From Undaria pinnatifida (taxonomy: Eukaryota > Sar > Phaeophyceae > Laminariales > Alariaceae), in assembly GCA_012845835.1 (NCBI GenBank), contig JABAKD010000025.1, forward strand, positions 4,844,319 to 4,908,318: a DNA stretch of 64,000 bases. The letters are read 5' to 3'. Both the position numbers and the translations under genes were made by a program. The notes beneath the pieces are model-generated. The model had not been told where the DNA came from. It did not search any database and worked only from the letters and a program-made list of their open reading frames with translations. Positions 49,559 to 60,630 of the stretch are shown in pieces. Each line of letters begins with the position of its first letter. Position 1 is the stretch's first letter.

Positions 49559-52500
49559 AGTTGTTGTTGTTGTAGTTGTTGTTGTTCTCACATAGAGTCA
49601 TTATCGAAGTCATCATCAAAGTCATCGCCCACATCTAGTCCACGATCGCAGGACAGGTGCCAAAAAATATTCTTGACTTAAAAGAAAACAACTCTGGAGT
49701 CGAAGAATACCTCCCATGAACCACAAACAAAGCCGGCAAAAAATTACACGTATGTAACCGAGATACAACCGAAGTTAATCGTTATCGTCGTGTCACCTGG
49801 CCGCTGCCGACGATCAAAATATCCTTTTCTTCTGCGAGCGCTCTCAGCGCAGTCCCGATCTTGAGGTGCTTCTCTGCATTCAATCCCGCGAGCAGAGACA
49901 CCTGTTGTCGTCATGACCAACGCAAAAAGACAGAGAGAGGGAGATCCAGGTGTAGTTCGTCACTGCTAGGCTGGATCGACTATTAACAGAGCGACGCAAC
50001 GACACAAAAAAAAAGAAAGCCCCATTATTATTTCGGGGTAGTTCTTATGAAAAAACATGATTGGGTTTGACAGCTCTCAGCCCAGTGCCCATCTTCAAGT
50101 GCTTATCTGCGTTCAAGCCCGCGAGCACGGACATCGTATCTCGTCTGTGAAAGACGTGGCAGGGATAGAGGGAGGTACGTAACGAGCGAGAGGAGGCAAA
50201 GGCAACTTCGCAAAATAGATTTGACGACAACTTTGAGGACGGCTTTGAAGACACAGAATTTCGAATACGGATTTGAAGACAGCTTTCGAGACAGCCTGAA
50301 AAATAAAAACAACAGACCGTATTGAATACGAGCACAACGTTCGTTTTGACAGAGTTGACGATAAGATTATCGACGACATTTTTGAAGAAAGCAATGTTGA
50401 AGACAGATTAAAACCGCTTTGGAGATAGCTTCGAAGTCCGTTATGAAGACCGTAGCGAAGACCGTTGCGAAGACCGTTGCGAAGATAGTTTGGGAGGTTG
50501 CTTACGGTCAGTTGTAACGTAAAAAAAAAAATCAATTAGACCTACTAGTATGGAAACATTTTGAGCGATTCTTTCTGACATTATTTTTCTGGTTTTGAGG
50601 CTCCAGAAACAACTGCATGAAAAATAAGGGGCGTCCATTATGGCTTCTTATTTTTCGAAAGTGGTTATATTTTGAATTGGTAGGTCTTGTCTTCCCGTTT
50701 GCCCTTTATTTTTGAAAATCTGGCACGTACACTGTCGCCGGTGACGTTAGGTCACCACCGCCTCTGCTGCTGTCTCTACTGCTGTGGTGCTGGTGTGGCG
50801 GTTTGCATGGTGCTGCTGCTACTGTCGCGTTTGTGTGAGGACGAAGCTCGTTTTCGCACACAACAAGCGCGCTATTCTGTAGTAGTAGGTGTGTGTTCGT
50901 GAGTCTTTGCTGTGGGCGTTGGGTGACGTGTACAGGAGACAGGTATCATACCAGGTACAGAGTAGGCAGTGGTAACATGTGATACTTGGTACGACGTAGT
51001 ATCCAGAAGTCAAATAATCCCAGTTCTTAGAGGATGGAACAGTTGTTATTTCTGTGCTCAGAAATCACCAAATCCGCTGATTTCTGGCCTCGATTATTTC
51101 TGAACCCAAAAATGACGATATTTCTGGTCCCACAATGGATGGTTTTTATTTTTGGCGTCAGAGATCCCTGTTAAAAGATAAATTATCGCTCAAAAGATTT
51201 CCCATAAAAGTGCGTCTTAGGGAAAAATATGTCCAATTGTGATTAGATATCGCGAAAAACAAAATGTGGTTGTTCGTCGAGGGAAGGGCGCATTGTTCTT
51301 CAAACATGTGGGAAACTGAAAAAAAGCAGCAAGTCACACAAGGCCCTGCTGACGAACACCGATGAGAGTAGCCAGGAGCGACGGCCTGCGTCGTCGCGTG
51401 CTCGCCGCCGCCAGCCTCTCCTTTCTTTTGGCGGCCCAGGCTTGGAAGCCATCCCCCCCAGAGTCTCTTCGGTGGGCGGAGGGAGCCTCAAAATGCCGCG
51501 CGCGGAGCAGTGACGGCGACGGAGCTATCGAACTCTCGCTCTCGAGCGAATTCTGGTGTTTTGGGGTCGTTGGGTTGTTTTTCGTGCGTCTTGGCAAAGC
51601 GAGCTGGTCGAAAATTTGGGATCACGGCTGCCATGATATTTGTTTAGGTGCCACCGCCGGGGTACGATGTTCAGTGGTCTGTAGGCGTGGGCGCGGCTGT
51701 TGCTCCGGTCGCCTCTCGTTTAAAGTTGGCGTCTTATCGCCTCGTTTGTGGTCGTCGATGCGACCAAAAATCGCGCCAGGCTACCCCGGGTGTGTTGTCC
51801 CGTCGCGAACACGCGACGTCAAGTTGGAACAACTCCCAAAATTGGATTTGGATTTCCCCCAGAAACAGTATTTGAGTTTTTTTCGTTTTATTCGTTCAAT
51901 CAAAATTTCAATTACCTCGAAATCGGATATTTAATGACGTTGCGTGCCTGTACCAATCATGGGATGGACAAGGGCGAAGTCGCGGTTGAGTGCATCAATG
52001 CTAGATTGATGAAGGTTCGCATCCAACTCAAAGGGAAATCTAACGGTGTGCCTTTCATTGTAGGCTATGCTCCCACTCTTGACAAGAGCACCAGCAAAAA
52101 GGATTACTTTTGGAGTTCACTTGACGAGGTGGTCAAGGGGGTACCCAGTAGGGACCACGTCCTTGTCCGGATGAACGCAAATGCTCGTACAGGCATGAGA
52201 GGGATCGGGTGGACCGACAGCAAGGTATTGGGTGCATACGGACGTGACGAGCTGAACGACAACGGAGATCGACTATTGGTTCACGCAACTGATAAGAAAC
52301 TCGCCCTCCTCAACACGTACTATGCTACACTTGCTCGTGGTGTATCGTACACGTTTCAGAGTCCTAAACGAGGGAAGGCCCAGTACAGGCTTGACTACAT
52401 ACTGACACGGCAAGAGGGCAGACGATTGGTACGTAACGTCACTGTGCGGACCCCACCCAGGGAGAACGCTGAGTCGAACCACAACCTCGTAATCGGAAAT

Positions 52501-54656
52501 ATTCGCCTTTTGGGCCGCATCGCACCAAATCGCCCAAAGCGAGTGATCAAAAACCGGCGAGCTAATGATCTACCAAGATTAATGGCGGACCCGCAACTCC
52601 GATGAATTTCCAAAACGCGATAGCAGCCAAGCTTGCCTCCCCGATACCCGGTACTAACACCGGAAGCGTTGATGACATGACCTCATTACTGACCGAGACG
52701 CTACTGTCGAATGCGGCCGACATAGTGCCCCCTATTCGGCGCAAACAAGTACCGCGGGGCTGGTGTGCGACCAAGGAGACGAAAGCGGAGTTGAAAGCAC
52801 GATGGCAGAATAGGGAAGACGCGAGGAAACGGGTCCGTTCTGCTCCAAACGATCGTGGTCTACGGCGAGCCTTGAAGGCGACCACCAAACAGCTGAAACG
52901 CACGCGGGCGGAAGCTGTACAGAGGTTCTTCGAAGCTTACGTTAGCCAACTCGAACGGCGTATCCGAGAAGGTGATCAATTTGGCTTCTACAAACACCTC
53001 AAGGCAATGGATGTGGAAGGGAAGAGGACGTTTAACTCGCAGTACATCGAAGACGAGGAAGGAGGTTCTTCGAAGATTATGTCAGCCAACTCGAAGGGCG
53101 TATCCGAGAAGGTGATCAATTTGGCGTCTACAAACACCTCAAGGCAATGGATGTTGAAGGGAAGAGGACGTTCAACTCGCGGTACATCAAAGACGAGGAA
53201 GGTCGATTGCCGCGGGATAATGCCCTCACCCGCGAGCGGTGGGTGAGGTGGCGGTGGGTGAGGTGGTTTCACAAACTACTCAACACCAAGTCGCCCACCC
53301 TTAACCGGAGCATTGTAGACGAGCTTAAGCAGTGGCCCCCGTGCAGACCACTGGACGATGTCCCGTCTAGGTACTAGTAGAGGAGGCGATCCGTGCGCTG
53401 GCGAACCGAAAGGCGGTAGGGCGCGATGGTCTCCCGGCCGAGCTCTTGAAGGTTTTGGCAGACGAAGGAGAATTGAACACTCTCGGAAAGTTCCACGATT
53501 TCATCGTCGCTGTGTGGAGGGGAGGTGGCGTGCCGCAACAATGGAAAGATGCAACGATTCAGGTGCTTCACAAGAAGAAATATTGCACTGAGTGCGGGAA
53601 TTATCGTGGCATCTCCCTCGTGGCTCACGCCGGCAAAGTTCTCCTCGAAGTCATCGCGGGTCGCCCGAGTGACTACTGCGAACGCGAGAACATTCTGCCG
53701 GAGCAACAGTGTGGGTTCAGACCCCAACGCTCGACGGTTGACTTGATGTTCGTAGTACGACGACTGCAGGAACTGGCGCGGAAGAAGGACACCCCCTTGT
53801 ACGTGTGCTTTATCGACCTCACCAAAACATATGACTCCGTCGACCGAACCCTTCTGTGGGATGTCCTTGCTCGTTTTGGCGTGCCACCGAGAATGCTCGC
53901 CGTCATCCGCCAATTCCACGACGGCATGCAAGCATGCGTGCGGTTCGATGATGGAGAGTGCTCGGATAAGTTCGACGTGGGGCACGGTCTCAGGCAAGGA
54001 AGGATGCGTGCTGGCGCCACTGCTGTTCAACATGTTTTTCACGGCGGTACTGCGTGTGGCCGAGAAACGCTTCCTCGCTGATGCAGCCCTCACGGACAGC
54101 ATGGTGCAGCTCCAACGAAAGGAGAAGGGCGAGAAAAAGGGTACCTCTCGCACAGGCAAAGCCGACGGGCGGAGGGGGAAGAAGGGGGAGGAGGTGCAGA
54201 GATTGTGGGGTATGCTGTACGCGGACGATGCGGGCATCGTACCGCGATCATCAGAAGGGCTGGAGAGGATGATGACGGTGGTCGTGACTGCGTGCTCGTC
54301 GTTCGGGCTCACGGTCTCCGAGGCGAAAACAGAGATTATGTGCCTGCAAAGCAAAGGCGGGGGGAAGGTGTCGTTCACAATCAACGCAGCCGGCCAGGTA
54401 TACAACAACAGTCGAGTTTGTGTACTTGGGCGGGGCTATCACCGCAGACAGAGACCTTATCATTGAAATAACGCGGCGTCTTCAGAGGGCCTGGGTGTGC
54501 TTCCAGCGGTACAAGATGGAAATCTATGATCGCCCGGGTGTGCGCTTACGGTTGGAGGTGCGGTTGCTGAAAGCTGAGGTGGTCGAGACACTACCATACA
54601 CCTCAGATGGGAGATCGAGGATTTCGTTGAAACTCGTCTTTGCAATCAGCATGTTT

Positions 54657-54718
<62 letters not shown>

Positions 54719-57700
54719 TTAATACAACTACAACAACCACTACTACAAATACTATTAATACAACTACTACAACAACTACTACTCCTACTAAGTACTAAAG
54801 TAGTACTGGTAGTACTAGTACTTCAGTAGTACTAGTAGTACTAGTACTTTAGTACTACTAGTACTACTACTTTAGTACTTGAAACTAGTACTAGTACTAG
54901 TGCTTTGTAGTAGTACTAGGGCTGCCCAGGCTGAGTATGTACCGGCAGTAGTAATCTACTGGCAGTATTAATCTACTCATTGATCCGGCAGGTACATTCG
55001 ACAGTAGTTATATTTCACGCACGTCCCAATAAACACGCCATATTATAGTACGGAAACCCGCCCAATGCTGGAGAATGAGTTACAGTACTTCTCCGACCCT
55101 CCTCCTTCCCTCTCTTCCTCCCTCTCTGGGTGTTGTTCTCTTCTTTTTGTATAGACTTTCTTGTACTTTTGTTGTTGCAGATATCTGTATCCTTTAGCTG
55201 CTCGTCTATATCGCTACGTCGTCTTTTTGTCTGTTTTTTTTTCATTTTTTCTTTGTTGTTCACTTGTAACTTTTTTGGGGGGGAGGGTATTGTGTTCGCT
55301 GAACCGTCTTCGCCACCCTCCCGTCTGTTGCTCCTTTTCACGCGTTCCTTCCCTTCGCCTGTTTCCTGTTTGTACGCTTAAAGATCTCCGCTACCCCCCG
55401 GCTGTTGAGATTTTTCACGTGTTCCTTCCTTCCACTTTTTTCATGTTTGGATATTTCTCTGCGTTGAGTACCTGATACCTGATACCGGCTACATGCACGA
55501 GTAGCGTTCCTTCGTTTATTGTTTTGCTTTTCGTTTATTTTCGTATTTTTGTTTTGTCTGTGCTTGCCTGTGTTTTGTTTGCGGGTGAGATCCTACTATA
55601 CTACTATTACTATACCCTGTGCCCCAAGGGTAGGAGCGATGGAGCAACAGCAAATAATAAATGTTGAATACGATACGTCAGAACGATTTATAATGCACTT
55701 GCTTGCGCGAACACCAACAACGCGAAGAACGTCACATCATCGCCACACGTTTGGGTGTATTTTTCTTGACTTTTTCTTATTTTCTCTGCGTAGATGACCG
55801 CAACTACCCCTGGTCAATATAGCTTTGAGCCCCGATTGCAATGGGAAACCAAGCAAAATTATTTTTGGGCCTCAGGCGGCGCACTCAGCTAGCCCCCCTC
55901 ACGAGCCGAGGGGGAGGCTATTGGTCGAGCTACGCTCGGCGTTACTCGGTTCGCTCGGTCAGTACACTGCTGCAGTCCAGTATACTGATTGATTTTTACC
56001 ACAGTATAATCGATACACTTAGTCAGTCAGTGCCCAGCCCTAAGTAGTACTTGTCTTGTCTTGTCTTTTCTTTCCTTTCCTTTTTCGCTTTCTTTTGTTT
56101 TCTTTGATTTCCTGTCCTTTTCTTATATTTTCTCTTCTTTTTTTTGCTTCTTTTTTTCCGATTGATTTGAGTCTGACGTGCATATGAGCAGTGATAGGTA
56201 CTACGTGTAATAAATACGTGGTAGTCATCCCTGGGTAGCAAGCTGTATAGTCGGTTTTTTCAGGCGAGTAGTGAGACGTACGCACCAGTACGGACCTGGC
56301 ACGTCGTAGGCTGACTCCCGATTTCATTTTTAATACGTTTCTGGTGGAGGCATGAATTGCGTCAGCTGCGATATATGCGTGTACCACCTTTGGTTTGTAT
56401 TTTTTCCCCTGGGGTATTCCTCCACTCCAGAGTGAGTGGAGCCTGTCCTGTGACCACGGACTTGATTATGCGATTATACTAGTACTTAGTAGTGCTATTA
56501 TTAATCGTGTAGTTACTACTCTAGTACTACAACTAGTAGTACTAGTACTACTACTAAGTACTAGTAGTACTATTAATAGTGTATGTGTGTCCACATCACA
56601 TGGAGGACGTAGATCGGCGATTCCCCGAAGCGCTATTAACACCTGGTAGCTAGTAATAGCACTAGGGCCAACAGGGCGATTCAAGAATTAAGAAATATCT
56701 AGAGATTACTTCGATTTATGTGTCTGGCGCGGGTGGTCGGTTGGTAACCCGGTCCTCCGAATGAAGATTATGGCACAGCCTCGGCCACCGCTTGGTTGGG
56801 GGGGTGATGGAACGCAAGGAGTCGTGTCATACTGTCATAAACCATGAATGCAGCCCATAGAACCGCGTGCTCACGTCATAAATACACTTGTTTTCTTATT
56901 TGCTCATCCCATCTATTATCATCACACTCAGGCTTTCTCCTTCACGTTGCCTCGGCGTAACTCAGACGCGGGTTCTCTCCCCTCCCCACAACGGTACGTG
57001 CCTTCCTTCCAATCGCGAGACAATCTCCATAATTTTCTTCCCTCGTCGACTCGTCGCATTGCGCTTATCCACGCGATAAAGCGCTCTCGGCAGTTTATGG
57101 GTCTAGAAAACAAAATCTCCATACCGAGACTTGACCCCTGACTCTTAGTAGTGTTCGAGGGTAACCACTAGACCACCGGGGCGACCGGCTTATACTCGTA
57201 GATGATTGAAGGAGACCGAAGTTATCACTTGTTTGGCCGATTTTTCTGCGTCCCGAAAGTAGTCGTACTAACAATACCTGTATATTGGCGTCTTACATCG
57301 GGTTACAACAATTCTGATGTCACGCGCAGTAGCAGCAGTGCACACAAGTACAGCAGTCTGTTCCACCAGTGGCCAACAAAAAAACGTACCGGTGAGCAGG
57401 ACGATCATATGTATGTACGGCGAAGTAGTGACAACGCCAAATGTAGTAGCGATCATAACGATCGTACAATATGTCACGCGTACTGCGAAAAACAAACAAA
57501 ACAAAAAAACAAAAAAACAAAAAACGCTCCCAAGGAGAGCTATGTCGTTATACCACCGCCGACTATGATACGACTACTCGTGTAAAAATCACGGCGTCGT
57601 GTCTCGTTGCCTGCCGATGGCGGCGACTAAAGCAGCAATCACTGCTGCAACAGCAATACTAGCGTTTAGGTACGTGCCAACATGTCAAATTCTCTGCACC

Positions 57701-58502
57701 TCGTCCCAGGTATCTGCCACAGAGTTGCGTAGACGCGTGGTGATCGTGTTCAAGTCAACCTCGATCTACGAATACGATACCTTCCGCTTTGCTTCCTCTT
57801 CCTCTTCCTTCAGGTAGCCGCCAAGAACATAAAGCGATAGTCAACACAGTTATGTTTCAATAGCACCAGCGTACTTGCATTTCTATCAGCTTTAGAGCGA
57901 ACGACCAGACGCTCAAAGAGCGAGACTTCGTGCGTAGCAGGTACGTACGAGCGCTACTGTGATGTAGATACAAGGTAGGTACTTGAAGCACCTACAACGA
58001 AACATACCGGCGCTCGGCCAGGTGCCTTGACCCTTGAAAAAAGTCAATGCCACGAAAAACGAAGCAAGTCTCACGTCCCCCCCCGTCCCAATCCCACCTG
58101 CAGGAAAGGAACCAAGTGTCAACCCCCCCCTTCCTACCTCCCCCACTGACCACGTACCTGCACAACGGGGATGTCGGCCTCGGGATACATGAGCTTCAGC
58201 GGGATGAAAACCCCGTGATCATACCCGCGCCCGGTGATTCCTTGCGCCCGGATTCCATCCTCCTCCAGCATGCGGACAATACGCTCTGCGAGAACGGGCT
58301 CGCCGGGGCAGTCGTACCCCAGCTCGTACGTGTACGCTGGGAAGCCGTAGTAGTCGTACAGGAGAGGGTGTTTGGCGCCGGACGTGACACAGATTGCACC
58401 CGCCTCTTCCCAGTGTGCGGAGATGACGACGATGGCGGAGGGCTTGGGCCATTTTTTCGTGAAGGTGCGGTACCATTCCGCCGCGGGGCTGTTGGCGTTC
58501 AT
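46399..58502 (-). CDS. 4,5-DOPA dioxygenase extradiol-like protein (LigB/DODA family), 3 exons seen
   Basis: Non-haem metal-dependent ring-cleaving dioxygenase of the YgiD/DODA branch of class III extradiol enzymes. Exons in coding order are 58502-58158, 49901-49797 and 46827-46399, all joined in phase 0: ...[10 protein letters not shown] / [16 protein letters not shown]...VGSGQ / [10 protein letters not shown]... . Family motifs seen: [13 protein letters not shown] (second metal His), [45 protein letters not shown] (third His) and [12 protein letters not shown] (fourth His). The first metal His (the SHGGGP-type N-terminal motif) must lie in an upstream exon that I did not find, so the model lacks about 30-40 residues. 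Intron 1 is 8.3 kb and contains a LINE on the opposite strand; intron 2 is 3.0 kb. The C-terminal 40 residues are a Gly/Ala tail made of short repeats, absent from typical members. The natural substrate in this organism is unknown. Confidence 0.88.
47183..47462. mobile_element. MITE with arms of about 85 bp
   Basis: ACACCCCGAAAAGTGCGTTG, TTCGAGGGTGAAGCGTCAAC and CTAGA in the left arm mirror CAACGCACCTTTGGGCTTTG, GTTGACGCCGGACCCTCGAA and TCTAG in the right arm. Confidence 0.85.
49471..49590. repeat. GTT trinucleotide microsatellite
   Basis: About 40 near-perfect GTT triplets. Confidence 0.98.
49797..49901 (-). CDS. DODA-like middle exon
   Basis: Acceptor CAACAG, donor CAG|GTGACA; 35 codons [16 protein letters not shown]...ILIVGSGQ. 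It fits the family segment between the DIPV strand and the THN metal ligand. Confidence 0.92.
50071..50136 (-). repeat. Echo of DODA-like middle exon
   Basis: It lies about 235 bp upstream in the sense direction and reads [21 protein letters not shown] against [21 protein letters not shown]. By eye six codons differ synonymously and about five conservatively. Similar purine-rich intron sequence follows on both sides, so the copied unit spans the acceptor. Confidence 0.9.
50395..50500. repeat. GAAGACCGTTGCGAA minisatellite
   Basis: About five copies of a 15-bp unit. Confidence 0.85.
51362..51560 (+). CDS. Candidate first exon with signal-peptide-like start
   Basis: ATG 51362 starts [20 protein letters not shown], then [18 protein letters not shown]. 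The positive N-region, hydrophobic core and A-Q-A-W-K-P cleavage-like site resemble a signal peptide followed by a plastid transit peptide of the heterokont A-x-A-F/W type. No downstream exon is identified; a LINE begins about 200 bp later. It lies inside the DODA-like intron on the other strand. It may be a stranded first exon or chance. Confidence 0.3.
51934..52605 (+). pseudogene. LINE apurinic-type endonuclease domain
   Basis: EEP-fold nicking domain for target-primed reverse transcription: [46 protein letters not shown]. The usual GDFNA reads RMNANA, and the catalytic SDH reads SNH (ESNHNLV), so it is probably inactive. It ends in TGA overlapping the next frame. Confidence 0.8.
52602..54594 (+). 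pseudogene. LINE reverse transcriptase, frameshifted
   Basis: The linker is followed by a 140-bp tandem duplication (52923-53062 and 53063-53202) that shifts the frame. RT motifs: [40 protein letters not shown] (motif A), GLRQG then, after a 4-bp AAGG duplication near 54000, [12 protein letters not shown] (motif B), and LYADDAGIV (motif C). A further frame change lies near 54410 before [13 protein letters not shown]-type sequence. Not functional. Confidence 0.88.
54656..54920. repeat. TAC microsatellite and TAGTAC-rich tract
   Basis: (TAC)n at 54656-54718, then degenerate ACTAGTACTAGT-type palindromic DNA. A similar tract is at 56475-56580. Confidence 0.95.
56045..56475 (-). repeat. Dispersed element with purine-rich tail (copy 1)
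   Basis: In minus sense: ATAATCAAGTCCGTGGTCAC, ACTCCAGAGTGGAGGAATAC, then GAAATCGGGAGTCAGCCTAC-type sequence and a long AAAAGAAAA-rich tail. The plus-strand copy is 62250-62760. The tail suggests a retroposon. Confidence 0.8.
57118..57190 (-). other. tRNA-like sequence (A box and weak B box)
   Basis: In minus sense GGTGGTCTAGTGGTTA is an excellent A box/D-arm, and GGGGTCAAGTCTC about 30 nt on is a degraded B box. The acceptor and anticodon stems do not pair, so this is a pseudogene or SINE head and not a working tRNA. Confidence 0.45.
58158..58502 (-). CDS. DODA-like exon (SAHW and DHGVFIPL)
   Basis: 115 codons from ATG 58502 after acceptor TAGCCAG; donor CAG|GTACGT. The ATG is probably internal, since family members start 25-40 residues earlier. 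Confidence 0.92.
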
Positions 58503-59290
58503 CTGGCTAAAACCCCCTGATCTGCCCTCCATGAAAAACCCGGGACCTTCGGCGGGGTGGGGTGGGGGAAAGGCGGGGAAGGGGGCGGGGGGGTTACCAA
58601 TGGTCTAATGTAACATCCAGCGTGGAAGCGGCGGTAACAAGAGAGCCGGCAAACATGCGGCCTTTGCGCTGTTAATACTCGCATAGTAGATACTGTGCGT
58701 CTTCTAAATTAGCAAAAATCGGAATGATATTTTTGCTTAGTGATTCGTCTGTATTTTTATAAACTAAATCTTCGATTTTATCATAGCGATTGGGCCTTCT
58801 CTAATACCTGGTACCATTTTTAGAGCATGACGATGCGGTAATAACCGGAAGTAGTGTAAGTACCATTTTTTTTTCGGCAGTGTCATCATGCTGCTCGTTT
58901 TCTTGCACATTTCCTCACGTTGCACTCCGGGCGCTTTTCCTACCCCTTTTGGCCTGGGCTGAATCGCCAGGCCGATGCTGTTGTCGTCATTTTGCCTCGG
59001 CACGTATTCCCTCTAAAGTCCCCTGAAATGAGGCGCGCGAAGCGCGCAGTGCTGAGCCTTTTTTTCTTGGTTTTCCAAGGAAAAAAGCCTCTTCAAATCG
59101 GATCGCATACGAGGGTAAGGTGCCTCGAATTAATTTCTCTGTCTGTGTGTGTATGTTTGTATGCTTGTAACAAGTTCTTCGGCCACGTTTGTCCACCGCC
59201 CTACACGGCACCAAGGCCAGTTCCAACGGGTTCTGCGCACGCACAAATGGCAGACAACTCAACTCGTGCTGGTTTCGCTGTAAGTCGTTA
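58503..59290. other. Unassigned sequence upstream of the DODA-like exon
   Basis: Expected to hold the missing N-terminal exon or the promoter; I could not find an HGGGP-type motif on the minus strand. It contains G-rich runs (58550-58590) and a TACCTGGTA motif (58805). Confidence 0.4.
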
Positions 59291-60250
59291 AGAGTTTGTT
59301 GAGAGAGGTGCGGCAACGTGTGATTTCACAGGCACCAGCTACTGGGCGTGCGGCATTTTGTGATTTGACAGGCATTGCTGGGCTACGTTATATACGAGTA
59401 CAGGATGGTTTTTGCTGCAGCATGCTGCTGTACGAGTATATACCTATTTTCAGGAGGTTGATCGACGAGACACACGCACAGCGACAATGACCGGGCTCTG
59501 GTCCCATGTGCCGTGCTGTCGTTACTACCGCTGCTACATACACCTGCTTCTGCTTCTGCTGTGCTGCTGCTGATTCTAAATGCTGCCCCTGCTACGAATA
59601 CAGCACCACCAGTCGTACGGGTACCGACTTTTTTTTCTCTGAAGGCACTACTGGGCGTGGGTGTGCCGCATGTTGTGATTTGACAGGCGTTGCTGGGCTA
59701 CGTTATATACGAGTACAGTATGGGTTTTTCCAATATGCTGATCGTATTTTCGTGATCGGAGATGCAGATCGTCTCTTCAAGAGTTCAACCGAAAAAAACG
59801 GGCGAACTACAGTATCTATCTATCGATGCTGCTGCTGTACGAGTACCTATTTTCAGGAGGTTGATCGACGAGACACACGCACAGCGACACTGACCCGGGT
59901 CTGGTCCCGTGCGCCGTGCTGCTGTTACTACCGATGCTTCTACACCTTCTGCTGTACGAGTAGTAGCTATTTTCATAAGGTTGTTGGTCGACTTTTTCTT
60001 TCTGAAAGAACTATCTATGCTGCTGTACGAGTACCTATTTTCAGGAGGTTGATCGACGAGTTATTTTTCTCTCTGAATACAGAACGTCAATATCAAACAG
60101 CGTAGATGTTCGTGTAGCTCGTGCGGAAAAATAAAAAGCCCACAATGCCGGAGATAGGTAGATGCGGATCGTCCTGTCAAGAGTTCAACCGAAAAAAATG
60201 GGAAAACTATTATAGCTGCTGCCGCACGAGTACCTGCTAAATCCACAAGC
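59290..60250. repeat. Degenerate long tandem repeat
   Basis: TGATTTGACAGGC, GCTGGGCTACGTTATATACG, CTATTTTCAGGAGGTTGATC and AAGAGTTCAACCGAAAAAAA recur two to four times (for example 59360, 59683; 59446, 59849, 60037; 59778, 60178). Confidence 0.85.
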
Positions 60251-60469
60251 AAGCCCACAAACGCGTCGAGAAAAACAACGACAGCTCTCGCTTGTCAAAC
60301 CTTTTTCGTTCGGGATACCCGAAGCAGCGATGTCGAATCTACTGGTACACCCTCAATTCAATAAGTCCCGATTCCCCACGTTAAAGACGCTCTGCAAAAA
60401 AAAAACATGTGCGTCTTTAAAGCGGGGTCAACTGAACAAGGAACTCCATATAAATATATCATGACAAAT

Positions 60470-60630
60470 GAAAATACACTCCAGCTGTGAGGTGGAATAT
60501 TTTGCCAAAACTCATCTTTGCAAGCTGTGTGTGATACTCCGATCGCGCGTATTACGGGTTGTGTGTCCTCATTAAGGACATAGGTCGGCGACTCCCCTTG
60601 CAGTGTAGCTATCAGGGTCAACAGGGTGAT
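60470..60630 (+). repeat. SINE-like dispersed repeat copy
   Basis: Same family and order as 27050-27215, ending GTGTAGCTATCAGGGT. Confidence 0.85.

Larger units (their letters stand above)
46828..49796 (-). other. DODA-like intron 2 (3.0 kb)
   Basis: Contains poly-C/G tracts (46880-46895, 46970-46990), a MITE with inverted arms of about 85 bp (47183-47462), a SINE-like copy (48833-48950) and a (GTT)n microsatellite (49471-49590). Other open frames have no family resemblance. Confidence 0.8.
51640..54594 (+). mobile_element. Decayed non-LTR retrotransposon (LINE), RTE-like
   Basis: Endonuclease then reverse transcriptase on the plus strand, both broken. The 3' end is lost: the coding sequence matches the second copy up to AEVVET (54590), after which a SINE-like fragment (54595-54655) and a (TAC)n tract follow. 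The clade is a guess from motif style. Confidence 0.85.
54921..58157 (-). other. Rest of DODA-like intron 1
   Basis: Contains a dispersed repeat (56045-56475), CTAGTAC-rich DNA (56475-56580), a tRNA-like sequence (57120-57190) and otherwise AT-rich unique sequence. No exon is recognised. Confidence 0.7.

Noticed and set aside
49272-49595. Poly-Val / poly-Thr frames
   Set aside because: Translation of the GTT microsatellite.
53374-54408. 344-codon minus-strand frame opposite the LINE RT
   Set aside because: Shadow of the reverse transcriptase; motifs A, B and C lie on the plus strand.
57913-58146. Continuation of the DODA-like exon past 58158
   Set aside because: Sequence after the GTACGT donor does not resemble the family; the correct next exon is at 49797-49901.
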